Shown: one piece after another, positions 17,018 to 25,796 of the stretch
Position numbering within the stretch: position 1 is the stretch's first letter
How the letters are laid out: the number at the start of each line of letters is the position of its first letter
From: Kribbella monticola
GTDB taxonomy: Bacteria > Actinomycetota > Actinomycetes > Propionibacteriales > Kribbellaceae
Assembly: GCF_003261635.1 (NCBI RefSeq)
Contig: NZ_QFXK01000030.1
Location: 1 to 64,000, forward strand
Length of the DNA: 64,000 nucleotides
Direction: 5' to 3'
Position numbers and translations under genes: made by a program
The notes under the pieces: model-generated
Told to the model about the DNA's origin: nothing
Seen by the model: only the letters and a program-made list of their open reading frames with translations
Databases searched by the model: none

Positions 17018-18307
17018 CTATTCGAGCGCTTCGGGGTTGGGCGCCGGGGTTGTTCTTCGGCGTGGCAGTGGTCGGCGGGGGAGCGGTCGTGGTGGTTCTG
17101 GATCGACGTCGTTGCCGGCCAGGTGATTCACGATCGTGTTGAGCACGGCAGCTGTCGGTACTGCGACCAGCGCGCCCACGATGCCCGCGATCACCACGCC
17201 GGTGGCGATCGACAGGATCACCGCGAGTGGGTGAACGCTCACGGCCCGGCCGAGCAGGAACGGCTGCAGGACGTGCGCCTCCACCTGCTGCACGGCGATC
17301 ACCACGGCCAGCATGATGATCGCAACAATGGGGCCCTTGGCAACCAATGCCACGAGGACCGCGACGATCCCGCTGACGAACGCACCCACCACGGGGATGA
17401 ACGCGCCGACGAACACGAGGATCCCGATCGCGCTCACCAGCGGCAGCCCGAGGATCGCCGCGCCCAGTGAGATCCCGATCGCGTCCACGGCCGCCACGAT
17501 GATGGTGGCCCGGACGAACGCGGTCAGCGAGACCCACGCCTTCCGGGCGGACGAGTCCACCTTCTCCCTGGCCTGCAGGGGGAACAGCCGGACCAGCCAG
17601 GCCCAGATCTGCTCCCCCTGGTAGAGGAAGAAGAACAGGCAGAACAGCGAGATGAAGAGCCCGGCCACGACATGCGTGGCCGTGGTACCGACCTCGGCCG
17701 CGCGCTGACCGAGCGCGCCGCCCTTCATCACGGTGTCCTTCAGCTTGTTCAGCGAGTCCGTGATGTCCTGGTCGGTGACGTTGAGGTTGATCTTGACCAG
17801 GTCGCGCAGCTTCTGCACACCTTCGCCGACCTGGGTCGACAACTTGTCGAACTGGGTCGCGATCTGGGTGCCGACGAGCGTCAGCAGGCCCGCCACCAGC
17901 ACGATCGTGCCGATCACCGTGATGCCGGCCGCCGGTCCGCGCGGGACCCGGGCACGGTGCAGCGCATTGGTCACGGGGACCAGCAAGGCGGTCAGCAACA
18001 CGCCGACCGTCACCGGAATGACGACCTCGGACAGGTACTGGAGTGCGTAGCCGATCACCACGACTGCGGCCACGACCACCAGGAACCGCCACGCCCAGGC
18101 GCTGGCGATCTGCATGCCGGCCGTCACCCCGACATCCACCGGTCCGCGACTGGAAGGCATCACGACGCCGGTTTCGTCCTCGGGCACCACCGTCGAGCTG
18201 ACCTCGTCAGCCGCCTTGTTGTCCGCGACAGGACTTTCATTGTCCCGCCCGACATCCGGTACGTCGGCCGAGTCGTCCCGCCCCACCGGCTCGTCCGGCT
18301 TGTTCAT
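17018..18307 (-). CDS. AI-2E family transporter (YdiK/TqsA-like permease)
   Basis: A 429-residue protein: ~70-residue acidic N-terminal cytoplasmic region, paired TM helices from residue ~72, a long coiled middle (TQIATQFDKLSTQVGEGVQKL), then the conserved C-terminal TM block with FVGAFIPVVGAFVSGIVAVLVA and QQVEAHVLQPFLLGRAVSVHP. The family includes autoinducer-2 exporters and Na+/H+ antiporters; the actual substrate is unknown. ATG 18307 has GGAGGTGCC ahead. Arg/Pro-rich C-terminal tail. Separated from the GlmL-like gene by 30 bases on the same strand. Confidence 0.9.
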   Translation of the reverse strand: MNKPDEPVGRDDSADVPDVGRDNESPVADNKAADEVSSTVVPEDETGVVMPSSRGPVDVGVTAGMQIASAWAWRFLVVVAAVVVIGYALQYLSEVVIPVTVGVLLTALLVPVTNALHRARVPRGPAAGITVIGTIVLVAGLLTLVGTQIATQFDKLSTQVGEGVQKLRDLVKINLNVTDQDITDSLNKLKDTVMKGGALGQRAAEVGTTATHVVAGLFISLFCLFFFLYQGEQIWAWLVRLFPLQAREKVDSSARKAWVSLTAFVRATIIVAAVDAIGISLGAAILGLPLVSAIGILVFVGAFIPVVGAFVSGIVAVLVALVAKGPIVAIIMLAVVIAVQQVEAHVLQPFLLGRAVSVHPLAVILSIATGVVIAGIVGALVAVPTAAVLNTIVNHLAGNDVDPEPPRPLPRRPLPRRRTTPAPNPEALE

Positions 18308-18337
18308 GGCACCTCCGGGTCTCAGGTCCTGCTGAGA

Positions 18338-19720
18338 CTAGTTCCCCGTAGTACCGGTTCCATGAATGTTCGAGCCCACTCGCCGGGCGAGACCTTCCGC
18401 GGCGATCGGGGCGACGTCGGCGAGCAGCCCGACCCCGGCAAGGACGTACTCGGTGTCTACGCAGGTCAGTGCCCCAGAAGGAACCAGCCAGCCCTCCTCC
18501 TGGGCGCCGGCGGCGACCGCTCCCAGTACCCGGGCCGCAAGCTCAGGACCGTTGTGCCGGAGCACTCCCCCGGACCCGACCAGCAGATCCACCTCGCGCA
18601 GGTCCTTCCCGGACCGCTCGATCACCCGTCCACCCGGACCGAACACCACCCGCTGCCGTCCCGCGTGCCGCCGCAACGCCACCGTCACGGCCACCCGCGC
18701 CAGCAGCTCGTCGTACGACGACTCTTCGGCCGAATCCGGCAAGTACGACGGTTCGTCGTGCCGCCGCTTCGCCGCGACCCGCAGCACCGGATCGTCCGGG
18801 ATCAACCCAGCCTCGACGCCGGCGGCGACCACCGGTACGGCGCTCCACCGCATTCCGAGATCGCCTTCGACCGTGCGAGTGACCGGGTGCGTGGCGACCA
18901 CCTCGCGGCCGAGGTTCGCGTCCTCCGGATCGAGTTCGATCACCGAATGCACGTCGGTCGTCGCGCCACCGATGTCGACCACGGCCACGTCGCCGTGCAG
19001 CGACGCGAGCACCTCGACACCTCGTAGTACGACATCGGGCGTGGCGGCGCGGACCATTCGGGCGAACCCGGGATCGCGCGACAGGTTCTTGCCTCCGATC
19101 ACATGCGCCAGGAACATCTCCCGGATCGCGGCCCGCGCGCTGTCGGGCGCGAACACCCCGATCTCCGGCACGACATTGTCCGCCAGCACGTGCGGCACGT
19201 TGCCCTCAGCAAGCATGGCGCCGACGACGCCCTGCGCCTCGATGTTGCCAGCAGCAACTACCGGTCGACGCCACTTGTACTTCGCCAGCACGGCTGCCGC
19301 GTTCTCCAGTACGGCGGAGTTGCCGCCGTCCGTGCCGCCCAGCAACAGGACCACGTCCGGACGCTCGGCCCGCAGCGCCTTCAGAGAAGTTGCCGTCAGT
19401 CCACCGTTGACCACAGCAACCACTCGGCCACCGCTCGACAACGCCACCCGGCGGCCTGCTTCGGCGGTGACGAGCTCTTCGTTGCCGACGACACCGATCC
19501 GCAAACCGCCGCCCGCGCTCGAACACGCGAGCACCTCGGCCTTGGCGATCCCCTTGTCGACCGCGAGCAACGCAGTACGGCAGGCCTGGTAGCCGTCCAG
19601 CACGTCGGTGTCGATCGTGGTGCGGTGTTCGGCCCGGGCGATCAGCTCACCCGAGCCGGCGTCCACCGCGATCGCCTTCGTGAAGGTCGACCCGAAGTCG
19701 ACCGCCACAAAGGACTGCAT
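18338..19720 (-). CDS. GlmL/MutL-like ATPase (glutamate mutase L family)
   Basis: About 460 residues of the actin/hexokinase-fold GlmL family: phosphate-1 motif VAVDFGSTFTKAIAVD at the start, ACSSAGGGLRIGVVGNE, a second phosphate motif VAVVDIGGATTDVHS, and VGSGGVLRHNGPELA near the end. In clostridia GlmL/MutL is encoded with B12-dependent glutamate or ornithine mutases and is thought to reactivate or assemble them. No mutase gene is visible here; the neighbour upstream is a MetB-like enzyme 38 bases away on the same strand. Two adjacent ATGs (19723, 19720) are possible; GGAGGG spacing favours 19720. Confidence 0.85.
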   Translation of the reverse strand: MQSFVAVDFGSTFTKAIAVDAGSGELIARAEHRTTIDTDVLDGYQACRTALLAVDKGIAKAEVLACSSAGGGLRIGVVGNEELVTAEAGRRVALSSGGRVVAVVNGGLTATSLKALRAERPDVVLLLGGTDGGNSAVLENAAAVLAKYKWRRPVVAAGNIEAQGVVGAMLAEGNVPHVLADNVVPEIGVFAPDSARAAIREMFLAHVIGGKNLSRDPGFARMVRAATPDVVLRGVEVLASLHGDVAVVDIGGATTDVHSVIELDPEDANLGREVVATHPVTRTVEGDLGMRWSAVPVVAAGVEAGLIPDDPVLRVAAKRRHDEPSYLPDSAEESSYDELLARVAVTVALRRHAGRQRVVFGPGGRVIERSGKDLREVDLLVGSGGVLRHNGPELAARVLGAVAAGAQEEGWLVPSGALTCVDTEYVLAGVGLLADVAPIAAEGLARRVGSNIHGTGTTGN

Positions 19721-19758
19721 CATGACCCTCCGCGGGAAGTTGGTCGAGCGACGGGCAG

Positions 19759-20913
19759 TCAGGCCATCGCGCGGTCGAGGTCCGCCAGCAGGTCGTCGAT
19801 GGTCTCGATGCCGACGCTGAGCCGGATCAGGTCCGAGGGGACCTCCAGCGGCGTACCGGCGACCGAAGCGTGGGTCATCTTGCCCGGGTGCTCGATCAGC
19901 GACTCGACGCCGCCCAGCGACTCGCCGAGCGTGAAGACCTCGGCCTTGTTGCAGATGTCCAGCGCGTGCTGCTCGCCACCGGTCACCCGGAACGACACGA
20001 TGCCGCCGAAGCGCTTCATCTGCTTGGCCGCGGTCTCGTGGCCGGGGTGGCCGTCGACGCCCGGGTAGAGCACCGAGGTGACACCCTTGTGGCGCTGCAG
20101 GAACTCGACGACCTTCTCGGCGTTGTCGCTGTGCCGGTCCATCCGCACGCCCAGGGTCTTGATGCCGCGCAGTACCAGCCAGGCGTCGAACGGCCCGGCG
20201 ACGGCGCCGATCGCGTTCTGGTGGAAGGCGATCTTGTCGGCCAGCTCCGTGTCGCGAACGATCAACGCACCGCCGACGACGTCCGAGTGCCCACCCATGT
20301 ACTTCGTGGTCGAGTGCACCACCACGTCCGCCCCGAGCTCGAGCGGCTGCTGCAGGTACGGCGAGGCGAACGTGTTGTCCACCACCAGCAGCGCACCGGC
20401 GTCGTGGGCGATCTGCGCCACGATGGCGATGTCGGCCACGTTCAGCAGCGGGTTGGTCGGCGTCTCCAGCCAGACGACCTTGGTCTTGCCGGGACGGATC
20501 GCGGCCCGGATCGCCTCCGGGTGCGTGACGGCCGCCGGGGTCATCTCGACGCCCCAGTTGCCAAGCACCTTCGAGAACAGCCGGAACGTACCGCCGTACG
20601 CGTCGTCGGGGAAGACCACGTGGTCCCCCGGCACGCAGAGCGAGCGGATCAGGGTGTCCTCGGCAGCCAGGCCGCTGGCGAAGGCGAAACCTCTCGTGCC
20701 GGCCTCGATCGCGGCCAGACACTCCTCGAGCGCGGTCCGGGTCGGGTTGGCCGACCGGGAGTACTCGTAGCCGTTGCGCAGTCCGCCGACGCCGTCCTGC
20801 TTGTAGGTGCTGGTCGCGTAGATCGGCGGAACCACCGAGCCGGTGGTGGGGTCGGGCTCGTTCCCGGCGTGGATGGCGAGCGTCTCGAATCCGTAGGAGT
20901 GTTCGTAGGTCAC
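19759..20913 (-). CDS. metB: Cystathionine gamma-synthase / gamma-lyase
   Basis: A 384-residue Cys/Met-metabolism PLP enzyme. Landmarks: YSRSANPTRTALEECLAAIE, the phosphate-cup FASGLAAED, and the Schiff-base lysine in HSTTKYMGGHSD (Lys204). It makes cystathionine from O-acyl-homoserine and cysteine, or cleaves cystathionine to cysteine; sequence alone does not separate these. A cystathionine beta-synthase gene at 55.9-57.2 kb would supply substrate for the lyase direction. The GTG at 20913 begins the conserved region (TYEHSYGFETLAIHAG); no strong Shine-Dalgarno. Likely co-transcribed with the GlmL-like gene. Confidence 0.92.
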   Translation of the reverse strand: MTYEHSYGFETLAIHAGNEPDPTTGSVVPPIYATSTYKQDGVGGLRNGYEYSRSANPTRTALEECLAAIEAGTRGFAFASGLAAEDTLIRSLCVPGDHVVFPDDAYGGTFRLFSKVLGNWGVEMTPAAVTHPEAIRAAIRPGKTKVVWLETPTNPLLNVADIAIVAQIAHDAGALLVVDNTFASPYLQQPLELGADVVVHSTTKYMGGHSDVVGGALIVRDTELADKIAFHQNAIGAVAGPFDAWLVLRGIKTLGVRMDRHSDNAEKVVEFLQRHKGVTSVLYPGVDGHPGHETAAKQMKRFGGIVSFRVTGGEQHALDICNKAEVFTLGESLGGVESLIEHPGKMTHASVAGTPLEVPSDLIRLSVGIETIDDLLADLDRAMA

Positions 20914-21042
20914 CGGACCAGCGTACGGCCTGGTCTGATGACCCCGATCCGGGCCTACCGTTCCGTGGACAGCTCGCGATGGAGCAGGATCCGGACCGGT
21001 TCGCCGGAAAGCGGTCTCTGTGGAGGAAGGGTTCAAGCGCGG

Positions 21043-21627
21043 ATGAAGACGCAGGACAGATCGCTCGACGACGACGCGTTGGCGATGGCCGATCTGGCCG
21101 AGGTTCCGGACTGGACCGCTGTGGCGGGGCCGGACTCGGACCAGACCGGTGAATCGGTGGTCAGAGCCCTGGTGCAGCGGGTGACCGCCGCGACCAGCTG
21201 GCAGCCCTGGCCGCTCGAACCGGGCGAGAAGATCGGCGACGAGTCCGCCTCCTGGGGTTTCACCACCCGGCGCGGCATCACGATGATCGTGTTCGACGGG
21301 CTCGCGTTTGCCGACGTACGGACGAGCGGCTGGTCGGCGTACGAGATCGGGCCGGACGACATCGCCGAGGCGGAGGCCGGGCTCGATGCCGCTTGGCCGG
21401 CGCACTTCGACCTCGCGGTGAAGACCTGGGGCGAACCGGCGTACGTCGGTTCGTCGGTGAACAACCCCGCGTTTCTCGACGAGTGGGGACCGGGCGCGGG
21501 TTCGGACCGGCGGCACCTGGCTGTCTGGCTGCGGCCGGGCGCGCAACTGCAATTGTTCAGCGACGCGCCTTCGCGGGACCCGCTCACCCCGTCGGTCGGG
21601 GTCAACTACGCCGTCTATATCGACTAG
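21043..21627 (+). CDS. Hypothetical protein
   Basis: A 194-residue acidic soluble protein, no signal peptide, no TM segment. Trp-rich blocks are visible (WQPWPLEPGEKIGDESASWG; HLAVWLRPGAQLQLFSD) and suggest a compact alpha/beta fold. Not recognised. GGAGG lies at 21022, unusually far from the ATG at 21043. Its stop codon TAG is part of the TAGGAG that serves as ribosome site for the next gene 8 bases on, so the two are translated as a pair. Confidence 0.8.
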   Translation: MKTQDRSLDDDALAMADLAEVPDWTAVAGPDSDQTGESVVRALVQRVTAATSWQPWPLEPGEKIGDESASWGFTTRRGITMIVFDGLAFADVRTSGWSAYEIGPDDIAEAEAGLDAAWPAHFDLAVKTWGEPAYVGSSVNNPAFLDEWGPGAGSDRRHLAVWLRPGAQLQLFSDAPSRDPLTPSVGVNYAVYID

Positions 21628-21635
21628 GAGTTCTG

Positions 21636-22700
21636 ATGACTTCTCCGCACCAGGGCCCGGGTATGTGGCAGCAGGGCAACCGGGAGCAGGCGCTCGACTG
21701 GCTGGCCAACCTCGACCCGCGCCAACAGCAGGCGTTGCAACGCTCGATCCAGGCCCATCAGGCGCTCGCACCGATCTACAACGCGACCAGCCGCGTGATC
21801 CAGTCGGCGCAACGGACAGCTGCGCGGCTGAGCGACTACGCCCAGCGGCTCGCCAGCAGTGCTCGCAACCTCGGCCAGTCGGCAGTCGCGGCAGGTCAGA
21901 CGGCGGTCGCGGCTGGTCAGTCCGCGGTGGACCGCACGCTCGATCGTGGCGCAGCAGCCGTCGACCGCACGATCGAGCGCGGGGCGGCAGCTGTCGACAG
22001 GACGCTCGAGCGCGGGCAGGCGGTTGTGGATCGGACGGTCGAGGGTGGGCAGGAGGCAGTCGCGCGGCTGACTGAGATGGGCCAGCGTGGTCGCGACAAC
22101 GTTGCCGGTGCCGCTGAGTGGACCGCGGCGGCTGCGACGGGCGTTGCGTACCGGGCGATCGACGGCGCAACGGCAGCGGGTCGCGGGATCGCCGGCGCCG
22201 GACGCCAGGTTGCCGCCGCCGGCCGACAGGCTGTCGAGGCAGGTCAGAACGCGGTCGGCAAGGTCTCGCGCTGGTTCAAGGAGAAGCAGACCAACACGTC
22301 CGTCCGCGCCAACGCGGCCCGCGCGGCCTTCCAGGCGTTCCGCACCGACCCCGCGCTCCAGAACACTGTCAGCCCGAAGGACGTGAAGGTCCTCAGCGAG
22401 CAGGCAGCCGCGATCGGCACCGCCAAGAACTGGGACGAACTGAACGCCGCCATCCAGCAATTCGGCCAATCAGCCGAACGCCTCGGCGGACAAACGGCCA
22501 CCCCTCAAGCAGCCGGCCAGGCAACCGCCGCCGAGAAGGCCAACAACCCCGCCTGGGCCCTCCAAGGCACCGCTCACCCCCACGGCGCCGTCACCCAAAC
22601 GCCCGCTACGGCTCAGGCAACGTCCCCAGCCCAGGTCCAGGGCGAAGCCGCCAAACAAACCGGCGGCAAACACCGAGCCGGCCCCGAAACCGAGCGCTGA
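21636..22700 (+). CDS. 11-mer amphipathic-repeat protein, unknown function
   Basis: A 354-residue protein with three parts. The N-terminal helix-rich region (to ~70) includes a Gln-rich stretch. A central region (~80-210) has 11-residue repeats such as AAAVDRTIERG, AAAVDRTLERG, QAVVDRTVEGG and QEAVARLTEMG, followed by degenerate copies (GRQVAAAGRQAVEAGQNAVG). The C-terminal part, after a helical KNWDELNAAIQQFGQSAERL, is Ala/Gln/Pro-rich and disordered. Eleven-residue amphipathic repeats are seen in LEA proteins, synucleins, apolipoproteins and lipid-droplet or phasin-like proteins, suggesting surface or membrane association (inference). No signal peptide. AGGAG before ATG 21636. Confidence 0.82.
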   Translation: MTSPHQGPGMWQQGNREQALDWLANLDPRQQQALQRSIQAHQALAPIYNATSRVIQSAQRTAARLSDYAQRLASSARNLGQSAVAAGQTAVAAGQSAVDRTLDRGAAAVDRTIERGAAAVDRTLERGQAVVDRTVEGGQEAVARLTEMGQRGRDNVAGAAEWTAAAATGVAYRAIDGATAAGRGIAGAGRQVAAAGRQAVEAGQNAVGKVSRWFKEKQTNTSVRANAARAAFQAFRTDPALQNTVSPKDVKVLSEQAAAIGTAKNWDELNAAIQQFGQSAERLGGQTATPQAAGQATAAEKANNPAWALQGTAHPHGAVTQTPATAQATSPAQVQGEAAKQTGGKHRAGPETER

Positions 22701-22724
22701 CAGCACTACCGCACAGCTACTGAC

Positions 22725-22766
22725 AGCTGAGAGGCCGGCCCACCCCTGCGGGCCGGCCTCTCAGCT
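22725..22766. terminator. Bidirectional terminator between 11-mer-repeat gene and yczE
   Basis: Perfect 17-bp stem AGCTGAGAGGCCGGCCC (22725-22741) with 22750-22766 and an 8-base loop, between two convergent genes. Confidence 0.85.
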
Positions 22767-22795
22767 TGCTGTGGTTTCCCGCCTTCCGACGCGGG

Positions 22796-23458
22796 CTATT
22801 TGGTTGCTGCAGGCAAGCGGATGGTGAAGAGCGGAAGGAGGAAGTGGACCAAGGGACCGATGGCGAGGGCGTAGGCGACGGTTCCGAAGCCGACGACGCC
22901 GCCGAGTAGCCAGCCGATCGCGAGCACAGTGACCTCCAGGGTCGTCCGCACCAGGCGCACGCTGAGACCAGTACGCCGTACGAGGCCCGTCATCAGCCCG
23001 TCGCGCGGACCGGGGCCGAATTGCGCGCCGATGTACAGCGCGCCGGCCAGCGCGTTGACCACGATTCCGCTTGCCATGAAGACGATGCGCAGCCAGAGCG
23101 CGTCCGGGCGATCGACCGTCGACAGCGTCAGATCCGTCACCAGCCCGATCACGATGGCGTTGCTGATCGTGCCCAGCCCGGGCCACTGCCGCAACGGGAT
23201 CCACCCGAGCAACACCACGAAGCTCATCGCGATCACCACGGTCCCGAAGCTGACGTCGAGGTGCTTGGTGATGCCCGAGTGCAGTACGTCCCAGGGATCG
23301 AGCCCGAGGTTGCCCTGGATCATCAGGCCCATCGAAGCGCCGTACAGGGTGAGCCCGACGTACAGCTGCACGAGCCGGCGCGGCAACTGGCCTGCCTGGA
23401 GCTGCTGGATCGGGTTGAGGGCGGCAAGGGCGCGCGGGGCTTCGGCAGTGGCGGTCAC
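22796..23458 (-). CDS. YczE-like integral membrane protein
   Basis: A 220-residue membrane protein with about five TM segments and the YczE/YitT-type signature: LTLYGASMGLMIQGNLGLDPWDVLHSG in the N-terminal half and ALYIGAQFGPGPRDGLMTGLVRRTG (both quoted as continuous landmarks in part). Function unknown. It is divergent from a MocR regulator; yczE next to a MocR-type gene is a recurrent arrangement, known from Bacillus subtilis (ycxD-yczE). GTG 23458 is preferred over a TTG at 23509, because the extra N-terminus would lie in the shared promoter. Confidence 0.85.
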   Translation of the reverse strand: MTATAEAPRALAALNPIQQLQAGQLPRRLVQLYVGLTLYGASMGLMIQGNLGLDPWDVLHSGITKHLDVSFGTVVIAMSFVVLLGWIPLRQWPGLGTISNAIVIGLVTDLTLSTVDRPDALWLRIVFMASGIVVNALAGALYIGAQFGPGPRDGLMTGLVRRTGLSVRLVRTTLEVTVLAIGWLLGGVVGFGTVAYALAIGPLVHFLLPLFTIRLPAATK

Positions 23459-23477
23459 ACGAACCAGTCTGCGGGTG

Positions 23478-23511
23478 ATTGGCCTGGTGTTCGATAGCCA
23501 ATTAGGCAATA
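23478..23511. promoter_or_regulatory. MocR/YczE divergent promoter with ATTGGC repeats
   Basis: Inverted repeat ATTGGC (23478-23483) and GCCAAT (23497-23502), plus a nearby direct-repeat-like CCAATTAGGCAAT (23498-23510). MocR proteins typically bind such direct or inverted repeats in the shared promoter; binding here is inference. Confidence 0.5.
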
Positions 23512-23520
23512 GTGGACCGC

Positions 23521-24957
23521 ATGACAGGCCAACATGTCCCGGCGAGCACGCTCTCCGGCCTGCTCGGTGACTGGTCGGGCGCCTCCGGCCCGGCGTACCG
23601 GAGTCTCGCCGACCGGCTCCGATTGCTGATCGCCGACGGCCGGATCATGCCCGGCGCCCGGGTGCCCAGCGAGCGAGAGCTCACGGACGCCCTCGGAGTC
23701 AGCCGGACCACTGTCGCCTCGGCGTACCGCGAACTGCGCGACCGCGGCTATCTCACCAGCCGGCGCGGATCGGGCAGCGTCACCTCGCTGCCGTCGAAGA
23801 TCGAGCCCGAACTCGGCCGTCACCACGCGCCCGGGATCGACACGGAAGGCCTCTACGACTTCACCTGCGCGGCCTCCCCCGCAGTACCGGGAATCAGTAC
23901 TGCGGTCAGCGAGGCGCTCGAAGATCTTCCGCGGCACCTCGCGACTCCGGGCTACCACCCGCAAGGGTTGCCCGAATTGCGCGAGGCGATCGCCGCGTCG
24001 TACGAGGCTCGCGGGCTGGCGACCTCGGCGGACCAGATCATCGTCACCGCCGGCGCGCTGGCCGCGACGTCGATCGCGATCCGGGCGATGACGCAGATCG
24101 GCGACCGGGTACTGACCGAGAGCCCGACCCACCCGAACTCGGTGGACGCCATTCGTCGCAGCGGTTGCCGGGTCGTCGCCGTACCGATGAGCCCCGGCGG
24201 CTGGGACCTTCCATTGCTAGAGGCAACGATTCGTCAGACGTCGCCGCGGGCCGCCTGGATGGTGGTCGACTTCCAGAATCCGACCGGCTGGTTGATGTCT
24301 GCGGCCGATCGGCAGCGGTTGGCGATCGCGTTCGCCCGGGCGCGGACCACGGCGATCATCGACGAGACGCTGTTCGAGCTGGCGCTGGACGGGCAGGAGA
24401 TGCCGCCGCCGTTCGCGCTGTTCGACCCGGCGGGTGTGATCACGGTCGGATCGGTGAGCAAGTCGTTCTGGGGCGGGCTGCGGATCGGGTGGATCCGGGC
24501 GCCTGAGGCACTCGTTGCCCGCATCCTCGACGCTCGCGGCTCGCTGGATCTGGGGGCGCCGGTGCTGGAGCAGCTCGTCGTCTGCCGGTTGCTGCGCGAG
24601 CGCTCCGGAGTACTGGCGGAACGGCGTACTGCGTTGGCTCTGCAGCGTGAAGCTCTTGCGGACGCCTTGCGATCCTCGTTGCCGTCGTGGCGATTCGAGG
24701 TGCCGGGTGGCGGGTTGTCGCTGTGGTGCGAGTTGCCGGATCCGGTCAGCTCGAGTCTCGTCGGGGTCGCGCAGCGCAACGGCGTACTGGTCGTTGCCGG
24801 CTCGCGTTTCTCCCCCGACGGCGGGCTGGAGAGCTTCCTGCGGTTGCCGTTCACGCTCGACGCGGACACGCTGCGTGACGCAGTACGGCGACTGGCCGAC
24901 TCGTACGCCGGTCTGGCTGCGGGCGCGCCTCCTCGGCGTACGGCGATGATCGCGTGA
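23521..24957 (+). CDS. MocR family regulator (GntR HTH fused to class I aminotransferase)
   Basis: About 478 residues. The N-terminal GntR-type winged HTH (PGARVPSERELTDALGVSRT, YRELRDRGYLTSRRGSG) is followed by a fold type I aminotransferase domain with VVDFQNPTGWLMS, the PLP lysine in VGSVSKSFWGGLRIGW and the Arg-containing C-terminus. Such proteins use PLP or an amino-acid adduct as effector. Divergent from yczE, its likely target. ATG 23521 is preferred to GTG 23512; either would be nearly leaderless with the -10-like sequence in CAATAGT. Confidence 0.9.
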   Translation: MTGQHVPASTLSGLLGDWSGASGPAYRSLADRLRLLIADGRIMPGARVPSERELTDALGVSRTTVASAYRELRDRGYLTSRRGSGSVTSLPSKIEPELGRHHAPGIDTEGLYDFTCAASPAVPGISTAVSEALEDLPRHLATPGYHPQGLPELREAIAASYEARGLATSADQIIVTAGALAATSIAIRAMTQIGDRVLTESPTHPNSVDAIRRSGCRVVAVPMSPGGWDLPLLEATIRQTSPRAAWMVVDFQNPTGWLMSAADRQRLAIAFARARTTAIIDETLFELALDGQEMPPPFALFDPAGVITVGSVSKSFWGGLRIGWIRAPEALVARILDARGSLDLGAPVLEQLVVCRLLRERSGVLAERRTALALQREALADALRSSLPSWRFEVPGGGLSLWCELPDPVSSSLVGVAQRNGVLVVAGSRFSPDGGLESFLRLPFTLDADTLRDAVRRLADSYAGLAAGAPPRRTAMIA

Positions 24958-25039
24958 GCGTCCCGTAATCGGCTGGGGGAAGGTTCGCCCTCGGGCGGGC
25001 GTTGAGAGACTATGAAAGTCACTCTGCGAGAGGCGTGAG

Positions 25040-25678
25040 ATGTCGTTCTTCAAGCGCAACACAGCCCTGGTCGAGCCCGAGGCTGCCCTGCCCGGCCGCC
25101 AGGAGCCCGGATTCGCCGTACCGGCCGACAACATCGTGCTCGGTACGCCGCAGACCGCGCCCGCTCCGGCCGGCTTCGAGGAGGTCTGGTTCGGCACCGG
25201 CTGCTTCTGGGGCACCGAGGAGATCTTCTGGCAGCAGCCCGGCGTCTACACGACGGCCGTCGGCTACGCGGGTGGGTACACGCCCAACCCGTCGTACGAG
25301 GAGGTCTGCACTGGACGGACCGGCCACACCGAGGCGGTCCGCGTCGTCTACGACCCGACCAAGACCACCTTCACCGACCTGCTGAAGGTCTTCTGGGAAA
25401 CCCACGACCCGACCCAGGGCATGCGCCAGGGCAACGACCTCGGTTCGCAGTACCGCTCAGCCATCTACTACACCACCGACGCCCAACGCGCCGAGGCCGA
25501 ACGCACCCGCGACCTCTACGCCCCCGTCATCAAACCCCTCGGCTACGGCGACATAACCACCGAGATCGCCCCGCTCGGCTCCTACTACTACGCCGAGGGC
25601 TACCACCAGCAGTACTTGGCCAAAAACCCCAACGGCTACCGCTGCCACAGCAACACCGGAGTCAAGTTCCCCGGCTGA
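25040..25678 (+). CDS. msrA: Peptide methionine sulfoxide reductase A
   Basis: A 212-residue MsrA, which reduces methionine-S-sulfoxide in proteins. Active-site GTGCFWGTEE (nucleophile Cys55), VGYAGGYTPNPSYEEVCTGRTGH, and DPTQGMRQGNDLGSQYRSAIYY are all present. A C-terminal YRCHSNTG gives a candidate resolving Cys. The ~40-residue N-terminal extension before the core is usual in actinobacteria. GAGAGG precedes the ATG. Part of its 3' end is duplicated downstream. Confidence 0.95.
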   Translation: MSFFKRNTALVEPEAALPGRQEPGFAVPADNIVLGTPQTAPAPAGFEEVWFGTGCFWGTEEIFWQQPGVYTTAVGYAGGYTPNPSYEEVCTGRTGHTEAVRVVYDPTKTTFTDLLKVFWETHDPTQGMRQGNDLGSQYRSAIYYTTDAQRAEAERTRDLYAPVIKPLGYGDITTEIAPLGSYYYAEGYHQQYLAKNPNGYRCHSNTGVKFPG

Positions 25679-25796
25679 CGTGTAAGCCCCGCCCCGACCG
25701 AGCTCCCACGATGGGGCGCTGTGCCCACCCGACCCTCATGCGGCCCTGCGCGATCCGGATTGAACCCGGATCGCGTGGGGCCGACGCCTTGCTTGC

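Noticed and set aside
20914..21042. SAM or cobalamin riboswitch before the MetB-like gene
   Set aside because: The gap is only about 130 bases, shared with a divergent gene, and shows no conserved aptamer cores.
20914..22170. Long N-terminal extension of the MetB-like gene
   Set aside because: Sequence before GTG 20913 is non-conserved and antisense to two real genes.
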